A DNA stretch of 64,000 nucleotides from Cacajao melanocephalus (lineage: Eukaryota; Chordata; Mammalia; Primates; Pitheciidae): the NCBI GenBank assembly GCA_963573385.1, contig CAUYLG010026974.1, positions 62,001 to 126,000 on the forward strand, written 5' to 3'. Positions 29,320 through 41,254 of the stretch are shown piece after piece (within the stretch, counting starts at the first letter, position 1; each line of letters starts with the position of its first letter). A program made the position numbers and the translations under genes. Below the pieces are notes generated by a model, which saw nothing but the letters and a program-made list of their open reading frames with translations, ran no database searches and was not told the origin of the DNA.

Positions 29320-30130
29320 TGTGCCATGTCTTTAAGAAACCCTCTCCTTACTTCCATCAGTTGCCTCCTCTCTCCCCTCCCTGCTCTGGACGAACGTCAC
29401 CCTCCTTACGTGGACCAACCTCCAGCCTGCACCCTCGGCTGGTCACCGTAGCTGTGATCTCTCTAAAACAGGAACTCAACTCCGTCAGACCTGTGCCTAA
29501 ACCTCTCCTTGCCGAGTTCTAATGAACATGGCACAGGCATGGCTGGAGGACCACATCTGCCCTTACGGGAATCCAGCAACCGTGAAATTTCACGTGAATA
29601 TCCACACTGCTAATTTCCCCTGCAATCTCAGAAGACTGTGACAATCCAGCCCCCATTTCCAGATGGTAAAATTGAATAGAACTGAGTCGCTGTGGTCCCT
29701 TGGGTGGGGCATACATGGGTTCATGTGGCATAAGCCAGGCTGGCTCCAGTTCTTACAGCCCCTGCCTGGACCCTGTGACACCTGAGCAGGCAGCCCCTCG
29801 TGGTCTATGACAGACTCTCAACCCCCTGCCACGGCATTCCAGGAACCTCCTCGCTCACAGAAGCTGCCTTTCCCAGACTCCATTCTCCCTCACCACCTCT
29901 CCACATCCACACCTTCCACATGTGTCCCTCTGTCACCACATCTCAGATCAACAGGCCTTTGAGCACCAGCTCTTCGGGTCCTTTCCCAGCCAGCTCCTAT
30001 TCATTCCTCAACACCCAGCACAAATGTCACCTTCTGTAGTAAGACACACACAGGGGTGAATCTAACCCCTTCTCAGTCCCGCAGGGCTTGGCTCTGGCAG
30101 GCACTGGACGGTTGGTGTGACTTGCTTTGT
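29320..30130 (+). mobile_element. Probable L2 LINE pieces
   Basis: Diverged L2-like phrases are scattered: CACCGTAGCTGTGATCTCTC (weak), TCATTCCTCAACACCCAGCA and CAAATGTCACCTTCTGTAGT (stronger, about 29990-30040). Boundaries are approximate and parts of the span may be unique. Confidence 0.4.
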
Positions 30131-30149
30131 CCTTTGCTATTGCCTTCTT

Positions 30150-30660
30150 TTCCTAAATCCAAAGATAGGCTATTCGTCAATGCAATCAGCTGTTTTTTTA
30201 AAAAGGTCTTCTAAAGGCGATTGCTGGAAGGATACTCGTATTTTTAGGATGCAATTGCTCATTAGTAGATCTCTGCTGACTTTTGACTTTACACAGTCCG
30301 CCCATGCCTCCCGATGACTCGCCAGGACACACGGCTTTTTCTTTGCTGGAACAGCAGTTCAGCTGAGCACATGGCGTCGGTCAGAAGGAGACTGTGAGCG
30401 GTGTTGACCTCTCTCTCCCTCGCATGCTAATTAATTCTCTTTCTAAGAACACCCTGCCGTTGAAGCCGTTCGTCCTCACACACACAGCTGTGCACCAGTC
30501 ACTGCAGTCTTGTTTGTTCACTGAAATGTGACTTCCCCTAGAGAGCTGACAGTCCCGACTTCATCAATTCAAGAATCAACCGAGCTTTTCAAAAAACTAA
30601 TTTCTTAATTATGAACTCGGATCATTCATTTGTCAAATTACTGAACAGAAACAGAAACAA
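30150..30660. promoter_or_regulatory. Candidate conserved noncoding block
   Basis: The stretch is repeat-free, with many homeodomain-type cores (GCATGCTAATTAATTCTC, AAACTAATTTCTTAATTATG, GTCAAATTACTG) and retained CpGs (GTTGAAGCCGTTCGTCC, AACCGAGC). Its composition matches known distal developmental enhancers. This is inference. Confidence 0.33.
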
Positions 30661-30867
30661 CAGATAATCCACCTTCCTTCGCCCACTACGAACACTGGAC
30701 CATAAACCTCTCACAGCCAGACATGGACCTTCTGCTGGGTTGAACTTGGAAAAGAAGAAACAACAAGACCATCTGTTAACCTCTCTGATCCTGATGCGTA
30801 AACACACTGGTCAACACTAAGCCGTGGGCAAACAAGGACACAGATGCCAGTGTCCAGTCCAGCGGCT

Positions 30868-31680
30868 CCCAGACATGTGGGGTCATCAAACCTTCAAAGT
30901 GTGACTGGGGTATTAACATTCTAGTTTGATTTCATTTTAATTAATTTAATTTTAAAAACTGATATTTGGCTGGGTGCGGTGGCTCACGTCTGTAATCCCA
31001 GCACTTTGGGAGGCCAAGGCAGGCAGATCACGAGGTCAGGAGATCGAGACCATCCTGGCCAACATGGTGAAACCCCGCCTCTACTAAAAAAAAAAAAAAA
31101 GTACAAAAATCAGCTGGGCGTGGTGGTGCGTGCCTATAACCCCAGCTACTCGGGAGGCTGAGGCAGGAGAATCGCTTGAACTAGGGAGTCAAATGTTGCA
31201 GTGAGCCAAGATCACCCCCCTGCACTCCAGCCTGGTGACAGAGTGAGACTCTGTCTCAAAAAACAAACAAACAGATATTTAATTATGTTACTGTGAAGCT
31301 TAAGTGTCTTTGGAACAATGTATGTATGTATGTGAGCTTACTTTTATAACTGTTAATTTTATGAAATCTAAATATAGAACAAGTAATTCCCAATAAAAAT
31401 TTAGCAGTTGAATTCAGAGCTATATGCACCTGTACATATAGATGCATATAAATTATACACTGGATTTCAATGACTTAAGTATGGAAAAAAGAACATAAAA
31501 GATCTCAAAAATTTTTACATTAATTGTATGTTGACATGGTAATATTTTGGATACAGTGGATTAAGTAAAATATACTATTAAAATCAACTTGGGCTGTTTC
31601 TCCTTACTTTTTGAATATGGCTAATGAACATTTAAAAATACACACATGGCTTGTATATTTCTGTGGAACTGAGCGCAGAG
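30868..31680. mobile_element. hAT-type nonautonomous DNA transposon, split by an AluY
   Basis: Left piece (30868-30967): TTTCATTTTAATTAATTTAA. Right piece (31274-31680): CATTAATTGTATGTTGACAT, GGTAATATTTTGGATACAGT, GGATTAAGTAAAATATACTA, TTTTTGAATATGGCTAATGA and ATATTTCTGTGGAACTGAGC. I associate these phrases with an old MER/Charlie-class element. The exact family and ends are uncertain. Confidence 0.5.
30968..31273 (+). mobile_element. AluY-type SINE inside a DNA transposon
   Basis: The left arm has the young-type pattern GATCACGAGGTCAGGAGATC, GAGACCATCCTGGCCAACAT. It has a middle A run (31086-31100) and an AAACAAACAAAC tail. GATATTT repeats on both sides (30961-30967 and 31274-31280), a short target duplication. 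It is the youngest-looking Alu in the window. Confidence 0.95.
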
Positions 31681-32210
31681 AGCACCAGGATGGGTGAAGT
31701 AGGAGAAGAATCTCATTTGAGGATTGAACAGGCTGTGGCCAAGTTCTAAGGATAGCTCACCTGCCCTATTTATGGCAATGAAGCCCAGCGGGCCACATGG
31801 AGCCTCAAGCCTCCCACCCCCAGCCCCTGGATCATCACCAAGTGATCTCACAGCAGAGACCCCCTCGTCTTCTGAACACATCTCTCGGTCCCCTTTACTG
31901 AGGTCAGGTGATGAGGCTCCCAGGCATCTGGAGTGCCTTTGCAGGAAGGCCCGGAAGTCAGGACACAGCGACTTCTCTCCCCTGCAGAAGGGGAGTGTAG
32001 AGAAGACACCGGCTAACAGACTCAGAGGCCTTCACTCAAGTCAGCCCCGGACAGCAGGCCACATGCCGTCTTTCAGATGAATGAGGCAGCCCCACAGATG
32101 CAGTCAGAGGAGCTGCTCATCCTCCTGCTGATGGCGGTTGATCTAAAAGGCCCTGCCCTGGTGACTTTCTTGTGATTTTTCACTCTGATTCCTCAGTAAG
32201 TAAATACTCA
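31681..32210. other. Non-genic unique spacer
   Basis: No exon or repeat is recognised. Moderate GC. The open frames overlap on both strands. Confidence 0.45.
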
Positions 32211-32354
32211 GTCATCTCCTCTCTCTCCCTCCCTTCTTCCCTTCTTTCTTCCCTCCCTTTTCCCTCCCTCCTTGCCTCCCTGCCTCTCTCCCTCCCTGCC
32301 TTCCTTCTTCCCTCCCTCTCCCTCTCTTCCTCCACCTTCCTCTCTCCCTCCTTT
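32211..32354 (-). repeat. Polypyrimidine tract (CCTT/CCCT)n
   Basis: About 140 bp of C and T with very few purines: CTCTCCCTCCCTTCTTCCC, then CCTCCCTTTTCCCTCCCTCC and so on. The minus strand is (GGAA/GGGA)n. It has triplex (H-DNA) potential. Confidence 0.93.
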
Positions 32355-32829
32355 AATGAGGCACGGTCCCATCCGGTGCCCTGCTCTGACATTCTGTACA
32401 ACACACACGTAGCTGAAATGGCAGGTAATGCTGTGCCAAGCAAGGCAGGGGTGAGAGCTGGAGAGAATGTCATCACTCTCTAAGACATGACTGTAAACAA
32501 CTCCTGGTTTTCTAGTTAAAAAATGCATTTGGCTGAAAACATGCAAGCTGTTCTCAGGGAGGCCCTCTCTTTGCTGCAGTCCATCTCTGTGACGGGGAAG
32601 CTGGTCATCAATGTGATGCCATGGGAGAAGGGACCACACCCTCGCTGCACCTCACCCCCAAGCGTGGAGAATGCAGTCCTGTCCTGTGGCCGCAAAGGTG
32701 CACAGGACCCAACCGGCCCCTCTGAGCTGATGCTCCAGCTTTTAGGGGGAGCTGATTGAGAACAAGGAAACATACAAATAAGATAATTTCCAAAATGACA
32801 AATGCCTTTAAGAGAATAAAGCAATGCTG
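32355..32829. other. Non-genic unique spacer
   Basis: No exon or repeat family is recognised. The open frames on both strands end in the polypyrimidine tract and are compositional. Confidence 0.4.
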
Positions 32830-33060
32830 AAGGGCTCAGGAGAAGCAGGGAAGGAAGAGGAGGCAGTTCTACACAGTGGGCAGGGACTGCCTTCTGAGAA
32901 GATGACATTCAGGAGAGACACAAAGAGCCAAGGATTTCTGGGACCAAGTGCCCTGGGCAGATGGGTGCACCAGTGGGAATGAGCCTGGTGCTTCCCACGC
33001 ATAGCGAGGAGGCCGGGGAGGCAGTGGGCGCAGGACAACCACTTGAAATTCACCTTGCAT
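32830..33060 (-). mobile_element. L2 LINE 3' region, antisense
   Basis: CAGTGGGCAGGGACTGCCTT, CTGAGAAGATGACATTCAGG, AGAGACACAAAGAGCCAAGG, and GTGCCCTGGGCAGATGGG reflect the reversed L2 'CAAATGTCACCTCC ... GGCCTTCC' region. Confidence 0.6.
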
Positions 33061-33179
33061 GGGGGAACCCCTGAAGTTAAGGACTGAAGCCACAGGGCCC
33101 ACTGGGTACCCTAAAGATGCCCGCAGGGACGCAGCCTGGCAAGGGCTCTGGCCTCTAGTCTGATGCATAAAGGCTTTCC

Positions 33180-34260
33180 CCCTTCCTTCTTTTGTCCTAA
33201 TTCTTTAAAGCAGAGCGCACCAAGAAACCAGTAGAAGTCTATTTATGGCTCTATTTTATCCGAAAAATAAGCAAAACTTTGCCTTTACTCTTCCTTAGGA
33301 CCCAGACAGACACTGGCACCCTCTCCCTGCATTGCACAATCGCCAAGGTCTTGCCACTGGGACCCGTCAACACTTACATGCAAAGGGTTGTCTCTGGAGT
33401 GGCTAATTTTAAGATGACAACACCTTTCAGTAGGAGACTTTTGAAATGAGATGGGCATAGCCGTGGGGATCTTGTGTGCTTGTCGAGGCTGGAGGAGTAT
33501 CTCATAAACAATCTATTTTCAAGAGCTGTTGAACTCAAAGGTGAATTAGGCATTTTTCTTTTACCAAAAGGCGAGTTCTGAATGGGAACTGAAGGCGGGC
33601 TGTTCTCATGTCTGCCACTCAGCTTATGTTTTCCAAAAGCAGCAATGCATCCAGCTCGTTCCTTCAAGATCAGCAGCCACTTTAATAACAAGTGAGAAAA
33701 AACTCTCCTTGCCAAAGGGATTTAGGCTGTGACAAGGTACTTTAGAAATGGATGTTTGGACATCTTTCCAGTGTTATGAAATGATGTACGTCGCTTATGA
33801 AGTCTCTCAAATGTGCACTCCTTAAAATCTTGGAAATGAAATTTTCTTAGCCTCTTTAAAAATATTCCCAGCAAAGAGGCCTCAGATGTGTTAGCCAATG
33901 TGTTAAAAGTATTAAAAATGCAACACCTTTCGGTGAGTTTGCCAGAAAATTGATTGACAGTTGATGGAGCTGTACCAGCCAAATTTCAACATAACAATTT
34001 TGCAGTCCTGTTCAATGAAATTGAAAAATGAGGCTGATGATTTAGGAAGTGACGGTAACCAGCCCTACCTCCCACACACCTTACATGTCTTTGTGCAGAA
34101 CGCGTTTCATCTTTGCAGGCCACGAGCATCAGGCACAGAAGCAAGGCGACATGGGCCCAGTCTTGCTGTAGCACAAAGAATTAAAGTTTTCAAAAACAAG
34201 GCACTGTTCGATATCTTGTTACTCTCACTAATAGGCATTCATATTACAGTTTAAATTTTT
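33180..34260. promoter_or_regulatory. Long repeat-free block, candidate conserved region
   Basis: About 1.1 kb shows no repeat signature, even-textured AT-rich sequence and motif-rich patches: GGCTAATTTTAAGATGAC, CAGCCACTTTAATAACAAG, AAAATTGATTGACAGTTGAT (MEIS/PBX-like TGATTGACAG), ATGATGTACGTCGC. It is the longest stretch of this type in the window and the first I would align across vertebrates. Confidence 0.35.
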
Positions 34261-34734
34261 TAAAAAATCACTTAAAGAAACTTGGAAGAAAATGATTTCA
34301 TTCTGAGCTCATTTTTAAAAATGTGTAAATTGTGTATATGTTTACAAAGAATATACTACCAGAGTAGGTGAATATCATAGATACGTAAATAAAGAAACAG
34401 TAGGGGTGCATACCCCCTATTTTTTAGTAATGGGGTGACTAAGAAGTCTCAGGGCTTCAGTCTCAGCTTCGGAAGCCCTGTGCTACTGTCTTGCTCCTTA
34501 TATATTTGGCCCCAAGGAAGGTCCAGCTCACAGGGAACCTGGGAACTTCAAGAGCAGGAGGCCCTGGGGTTTCATGGAGCCTGGGATAACAGAGAGATGA
34601 TGAGGATGCTTTGATCAAACCCAGCAGCTGCCCCCAGACATTCGTAGGGGCAAAGCACAGACTGTCAGGTTCTTTCCCCAGGCCCAGGACGGAGCCCGGT
34701 GCCTGGCGGACAGGCAGCTGGCAGGGCACATTGG

Positions 34735-34935
34735 CTGAGTTGAGTGGATGACACTGTCAGCGGTTAAGTGTCAGCTCTGGCACTGCGAGGGGGTCAGCGA
34801 GTCCCTGGAAGCTAACAAGCCGCACTTGTTACTGGGACGCATTTGTCCCTTTCCATCACTGATGATAATCACAATTAACACTGAATCATGTTCATAATTC
34901 AACATCACCTGGTGCTGAGGCACTGAAGCTGCTGG
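34735..34935. promoter_or_regulatory. Candidate conserved noncoding element
   Basis: ACTGTCAGCGGTTAAGTGTC, CACTGATGATAATCACAATT and AACACTGAATCATGTTCATA, TAATTCAACATCACC. Repeat-free and motif-dense. Inference only. Confidence 0.3.
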
Positions 34936-35029
34936 CCTTGGCCCTTTTTCCTGGTGCCATGCTCTGCTAGCACAGACCCCCTGTTTCTTGGGGCTTCCTC
35001 CCTCCCTTTCAGCCCCAGTTCCTGCCCCA

Positions 35030-35240
35030 GCCCCCCTCTACTTGCTCATTCTGACCACCTCTGCCCATTGCCACCTCCTCCAGGAAGCCTTCCATGACCC
35101 ACTTTCTTTTTCTCATAGTAGTCCCACGGGACTGATCAGGCAGATTTTTGTGGGTCCCTCATCTCATCCCCTCAGAGTCTACCCCACCCATACAGGGCAT
35201 GGCCCAGAGCTAGACTCATCAAACACTGGGGGAGTAAACT
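35030..35240 (+). mobile_element. L2 LINE fragment
   Basis: CTGCCCATTGCCACCTCCTC and CAGGAAGCCTTCCATGACCC are the L2 3' phrase. What follows decays. Confidence 0.55.
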
Positions 35241-37574
35241 CCAGTTCCATCCCCAACCCATCCAGGGTCCTGCCATATGGTTTCCCACCTCTGAGACTTT
35301 GCCCTTGTCACACCCGCAGCCTGGGATGCCCTTTTCCTTTTTCTCCACGTGGCACATGGGTGCTGCTTCTCCAGCCAGCCCTCTGCCAAGGCTGGGCCAC
35401 GTCTGGCCGGCCTCTGTGGCTGCAGCACCCAACACAAGGCTTGTCCCACAGGCGATGGGCAGAGAGCACCTGCAGAAAACCCAAATGAGTAAATACTCCC
35501 CAGGTTCACTGCGTTCTATCAGCTTCTCGAACAAACACCCGCATGAGAGCTGTCCAGGGCTGGAGCTGCTGTAACTGATTCATTATTTTAATAAATCCAG
35601 GACGTTCCAGCTGGGGAGATGCGGACTGGGGGGTGGGGTTCTCAGTAAAGCTGCAGGCAGGGATTTCCCTGGAGAGTGTCTGTGCCTCTGAAGTCCCCCT
35701 GGGCCTGCCGTGGGCTGGAAAAGGGGCAGAACAGCAAAGCCAGGGCCAGGAGACTTGGCCTGTCCCCCGGCTGGTAGGATGACAATGAACTCATGGTGTT
35801 ATTTTCTCAAATTCTCAGCTGTCAGGAATTCAGTTCTGTATCACTGTCTCCCTCCCACCCCCAGCCCCTGCCAATATTTGAGCCCTGGACCCTGGCTTCA
35901 GACACTAATTAGGACCCTCCCCTCTGGATGAGAACTGGGTGTTCCTAGAGAGGAAAGTTTGCTGACAAGACATGGCAGATGGGGTCTGGCAGGGAGGGAA
36001 GGGGACGAGGCAGAACCAGGAAGCCGCTTTCCAAGTCACAATGCCTCCCTGGGCCAGCTCACTTCCACCCTGGACCCCACCTCCCATTTCCGTGGGCCCC
36101 GCCCTCTGTGCAGGGAGGCTGATCTGCAGGGCGGCGTGGGAGGCTGGTGGGAGCAGATTGGCTTCCCTGTGAAAACGGTGACATGGAGATGAGGACACAC
36201 AGGTCCGTTAGCTGCTGGGGGCACCTCCAGCCAGCGGGGCAGAGCACCCAGGGGTCCTCACTGACTGGTGATAGGGCCCGCCCAGAAGCAGCCTCCGGGA
36301 GCAGGAGTGGGAGGGTCCAAGTTCCAGGAAGCCCCATCATGACTGGAGGTAGCATAGAGTGGGGCACAGGCTCCACCGCCTGCCTGTGCCTGGGCTCTGG
36401 TGGCCACTACTTTATGGGCTCATAAATCAGAACTCCACAGCAGACGGGCTGCGTTCTAAGCCATCACTCACTGCCCTCCCCTCCGCAGCCCCTGAAACCC
36501 AAAATAATGGATCTCCTCGCTCCCTCTTTGGCTCTATCAATAACACCTGAGACCAAGGAGTTAGCATTTAGAGCCAGGATCCGATTAGGGGGGCCCCTGC
36601 TCTCAGCTGCAGCGGATTGCGCCTCCTCCCCTTGGAAACGCCGGGAGCTCTCGTCCCCTGCCCAGCAGAGCTGAAGAACAAAGCACCTCACCCAGCCGCT
36701 ACCAGAGCAGCCCCAAGTGTCTCTAAAAGCCAGATCCATGGGGGTGGGGAGGAGGAAGTTCCTGAGAGGCCATATCCACCCAGTGGCTCCAAAGGACTCT
36801 TTATGTGACCTGAGGACACTTAGTGCCTCACAGTTTTGCCGAAGCATCTATTTCACACTGTGACTCACTGCAGTCATCAGACATGTGTGCTGTACACACC
36901 TGTACCTGTTGTATGATATGTGTATAGAACACGTGCACCCATGTGCAGATGGCCCCGCCCTGTGGTGACTGGACTTAGGATTCCAGGTCCCAATAAACCC
37001 ATGGTGAAGTTGCAGAGCTTCTGCACCCGTGCCCTCCACATACACATCTTCTCTGCACATAAAATGTGCTATTGTAAAATGGGCATATTATACACGCACA
37101 GCACTACCCTCCTCCTCCTGTGGGCATTTCTAGGACTCTTCAGGGCACAGGGCTTCTCACCTCTCAGCTCCTACTGTAATCACTTCTGCCTGGGAGTTGG
37201 CCCATGAGCTGGACAATGGCAAAGGCACTGTCCTGGAAAACACCCTGGAAACGGGAGCAGCGTCCAGGGCTCCTGTAGCCTGCCACACAGCTACAGATAC
37301 AGACATCCCCAAGAAACACAGATGCCCCATAGGCTGGCAGGAGTTGGCACAGATCCAAGACAGGTGAGATGGGAGTTCTGAGCTGAGGTGGAGTCTGGCC
37401 TTGGTGAGATGTTCCCACAGCCCCTTTGAGATTCTGTGGAACAGGCCTAGGAATGGTTTACGTCTGGCTGTATGCTCACGCCTGACGCCTACGGGAAGAG
37501 AGGAACTGCATCAGTCATTTTCCAGGGAATTCCCTTGCACCATCTTGTAATAGCAATAGACTTCTGCTGGATAG
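35241..37574. other. Non-genic spacer, mostly unique
   Basis: No exon is recognised in over 2 kb. GC-rich parts give many overlapping open frames of 60-127 codons on both strands, none with a recognisable domain. A possible further L2 patch is near 35320-35420. From 36840 the sequence is CA/TG-rich (ACATGTGTGCTGTACACACC). Confidence 0.45.
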
Positions 37575-38122
37575 CACTAAGGTTCCCAAACTGTGGGCTG
37601 AGGCATCCGAGCCATAGTCAACTCACAGGAATGCGGTGGGATATTTGAAGTTTTTGAGGGAAACACGGTGACCAACATTTCTCAGATCCTGCACCAACTA
37701 CGAGTTTGGGGCTGTTCACGGGTTTCAACCTTGGATCACGGCATGATCCAGGTTTGGTGGCTGCTGTGACAAAAAGGTAAATCAATGTGGACCATGAAAT
37801 GAGGATGGAAGCGTCTACCTGGGTCGGGTGCCAAGGTTTGGAGAGGGTTGGCAGTCCATCCCAAGCTCACAGCCTGTCAATAAGCAACGGTGAAGAATGA
37901 AAGAAAAACACTACTTTCCTTTTGATTCATGTGTACAGTTTTAAAAGAATACCTATGCTATTAGGACATAAATACTTATTAAGTTGTTTGAACCTAATTG
38001 CTTAATAAGTGGAGCTTTTAGGTTTTTGTTGCTGCTCTTGTTTCTTGCTTGGCCTAGGTGTGCTGGGAAAAAGTTTTGAGCCACAAAGGGCGCTGTGAGC
38101 TGAGAAGGTGTGGAACCTCTGG
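37575..38122 (+). mobile_element. hAT-type DNA transposon remnant
   Basis: The left end reads CACTAAGGTTCCCAAACTGT. The right end reads GGTGTGGAACCTCTGG, whose reverse complement gives CCAGAGGTTCCACACC. These are imperfect hAT-style terminal inverted repeats (CAG-GGTTCCCAAAC type). The flanks CTGGATAG and CTGGCATAG look like an eroded 8-bp duplication. The interior has no intact transposase frame. Confidence 0.55.
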
Positions 38123-38139
38123 CATAGTGGGGAAAATCA

Positions 38140-39190
38140 GGGGTGCTGCCGAGCTTCCTGATCTTGGCTTCTAATACCATTCATTCTCCAATAAAAGCAG
38201 CCAGAGCTCCTTGGAGAAATGGCTGATTCTTGGACTGGGTAGGAAATATATTAGATGAGCCTGGAGCATCTTGTAGTGCCAGAAAGCAAGGAAGTGCTTA
38301 CAAACAAAATAAAAATCACAATGATAGGAATAGGCCAAAGAGACACAGCAGCCCACTGAATGTGCTCCCAACGACCAGTGCTGGAATGGCTTAAACAGTA
38401 AAGTACTATTGGATTATAGCTGAAAGGGGAAAATAAATATTCATGGGTCCATCCTCACATAAGTACACGAATGAGTAAATAAATGGGGGGAAGAGACAAA
38501 CCTCCCATGCAGAGGAATTCCAAATAATTTATGCAGGCCCTCTGCTCTCAAGGGGAGGGAGAGTCACTCCTTAAACGTGGGCTGCCCAAAGAGGGCAGAA
38601 TGCAAAGGGAGCCAAAGAGAAACTCTACGGTGGAGAAGCCTGACAAACACCCCTCAGCCAGTGACCTGGGTCAGTGCCCACAGTGGTAAGTCCTGCGGGC
38701 AGTGTGTGGCCTTGGTGCGATGTGATGGGGGTGGCACTGCACCTCTGTGGTCTTCCTCCCAGGAACCCATAATAATCCCAGCGTAATCCTGAGGAAAACA
38801 CTTGACAAATCCCAACGGAAGGACATTCTTTAAAACATACCTGACCAGCACTCTTCAAAATGTCAAAGTCATCAAAAACAAGGGAAGTCTGAGAAACTGT
38901 GAGAGCCAGACGGAGCAGAAGCAGATGTGATGACTAAATGTAATGTGGCGTCCTGGATAGGATCCTGGGACCGATGAAGGCATTAGGTAAAGACTAAGGA
39001 AGTCTGAATATAGCTTGAACTTGTAACAATAACGCATCCACACTGGTTCCTTAGTTATGACACATGTACATACCCATGTCAGATGTTAATAACAGAGAAA
39101 CCGAGAACAAGGTATATAGGAACTCTATACTATCTTCACGAGTTTTCTGTAAACCTAAAACAGTTATAAAATTTTAAACTATTTTAAAAT
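38140..39190 (+). mobile_element. Ancient L1 3' UTR (L1M type)
   Basis: About 1 kb follows a known old L1 3' UTR: GACAAATCCCAACGGAAGGA, CATTCTTTAAAACATACCTG, ACCAGCACTCTTCAAAATGT, CAAAGTCATCAAAAACAAGG, GATGACTAAATGTAATGTGG, GTCCTGGATAGGATCCTGGG and GTAAACCTAAAACAGTTATA. It ends AAATTTTAAACTATTTTAAAA. Confidence 0.8.
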
Positions 39191-39204
39191 GCACTTGAAA
39201 AATA

Positions 39205-39290
39205 AATATAGGTGTTGGAATCAGCAGAGCTATGTCCAAATCTAAGCTCAGCTTCTTCCTAACTGGGTGGCGGGAAATGTGAGGACTCTC
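39205..39290 (+). mobile_element. MIR SINE fragment
   Basis: TTGGAATCAGCAGAGCTATG, TCCAAATCTAAGCTCAGCTT and CTTCCTAACTGGGTGGCG follow the MIR left half. Confidence 0.5.
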
Positions 39291-39549
39291 CAAATACCCA
39301 TGTGCCCCCTCGGCATTTCCCAGCCTCCACTGAGGTAAGCCAGACCATGTGACTAGCTCTAGCCAGTTGGCTGTGAGCAAAAGCAATGCATGTCAACTTC
39401 TAAGGGAGCTCAGAACCAGAGCGTCTCCTCCAAGCCAAAGAGGCAGACCACCAAGAGGCCTGGGGCCTCCCTGAGTGAGAAGTGATCTTGTGTTGTGTTG
39501 AACAACTGAGATTGGGAGGTTTGCTTGTCACTGCAGCTGGTATGAATTA

Positions 39550-39665
39550 CTCCAACTCTAACCTGCTGTGTGGCCTCTGACAGTCAGCTTCCTCATCAGT
39601 AAAGTGGTGGTAAAAATAAGAACACACGTGGTATCCATTAGAGGCTCAGTAAATATTAACTGTGA
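39550..39665 (+). mobile_element. MIR SINE leading into an ATC array
   Basis: ACCTGCTGTGTGGCCTCTGA, TTCCTCATCAGTAAAGTGGT, and the MIR tail GAGGCTCAGTAAATATTAAC run directly into the trinucleotide array. Confidence 0.7.
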
Positions 39666-40452
39666 TGGCCATCACTATCTTCATCATCAACCCATCATCT
39701 TCATCCTCAGCAGCAGCAATAGCAGAGTCACCATCATCATCATCACCGTTACCACCCCCATCTTCATCATCTCATCACCATCACCATTATCATTATCACT
39801 ATCATCACCATTACCGTTACTATCATCACCATCATCACATCATCACCATCACCACCATCACTATCATTGCCATTGTAACCATCGTCATCATCACATCACC
39901 ACCATTATCACCATCTACATCATCACCATCATCATCACTATCATCATCTCCATCACCACCATCACCATCACTATTACATCATCACCATCACCACCACCAT
40001 CATCATAAACATCACCATCATCATATCATCAGCATCACTACCATCATCACCATAACAATAACCATCATCACCATCATTAGCACCATTATCATATCATCAT
40101 CACCATCACCATCATCACTTATCACCATCATCATCACCATCAGCATCATCATCATCACCATCTTCATCATCACCATCACTGTCATTATCTCCATCACATC
40201 AGCACCATCATCACCATCATCATCACCATCATCATCATCTTCACCATCACCATCATCACATCATCTTCGTTATCATAATTATATTTATCATCATCCTCCT
40301 CCTATTTTCCTAATCATTTTCATCATCATCATTATAGCATCATCATATCATCCTAATCACTATGCTCTTATTTATCATCATCTTCATCTTCATAATTCTA
40401 ATCACCATATTGCTATCATCAGCACAATATTACCATCTTCATTATCCTCATG
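39666..40452 (+). repeat. (ATC)n / (CAT)n trinucleotide array, about 0.8 kb
   Basis: Nearly 790 bp are built from ATC/ACC/ATT triplets (CACCATCATCATCACC-type) with interruptions. One frame stays open for 263 codons, encoding His/Ser/Ile/Thr runs. That is a property of the repeat (no stop triplet in this phase), not evidence of a gene. Interruptions become denser after 40260. Confidence 0.95.
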
Positions 40453-41254
40453 ATCTTCTGGTGAGGATGGAACCCACAACTTTTATTCCAAGAGCAGAAT
40501 AATCCTCTCACTTCTGAGTCCAGGATGAGGGCAGGACTTTCTGACTCAGGATCAGCCCAGGAAGCTGTTTGGAAACAGTATTTCTTCAGAGACTAGTTAT
40601 TTATCTTTAAAACCATGTCTCATCGACCCTCAGTCAGAGGAAACAAATGCGGCCTGAGTGAGTGGAGTCTCCACAGAATCCAGAAATACCAGCCAACCCT
40701 TGCTCCCCATCCCTCCAAGCACCTTGGGCTCGAGGTAGCTTAACACACAAGTCTCAACAGTAAGTAACACGACGAGGGGCATCGGATGAGGGAAATTCAT
40801 TTCCAAAGCCTGCCGGTGCACCGCATCTCGTTCAGGAGGGCCAGTGGACACTTCCAAAGCTCAACTCCTGCGGTGAGGTCAGAAGAAGCAAGCCTGTTGA
40901 TACAGGGAACTCGGGCGAGCAAAGCCAAAAAAAGCCAGACAACTTCCTGGATATTGGGTACTTTCTCTGAATTACTGGGACCATTTGCTTCTTTTCTTTC
41001 TTGAATACAATTTTTGTAACACTCATTGTAACAGTGGTGGTGGCGTGGGGCCTGTCTTCCGTAGAGCTTTTGCGCAGTGGCTGCTGTGGAAACAAGCACA
41101 GCGTGAAAGCCAGGACCGACGCTGGGTTCAAATCCCAGCACAGTGGCCACCTCCCGGCTGCTGAGCTCAGGCCCAGCTCCTCATCACCCCCAGAGCTGCT
41201 TTCCTTACAAATGAAGCAGGAACGCTGCCACCCGAGATACTGGGAGCAATTGCC
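40453..41254. other. Non-genic spacer with a MIR piece
   Basis: A MIR-like segment at about 41065-41175 (GCTGGGTTCAAATCCCAGCA) is the only repeat recognised. No exon. Confidence 0.45.

Noticed and set aside
39568..40453. 263-codon His/Ser/Ile-rich frame
   Set aside because: It is the reading of the ATC trinucleotide array. There is no flanking exon signal and the amino-acid pattern simply follows the triplets.
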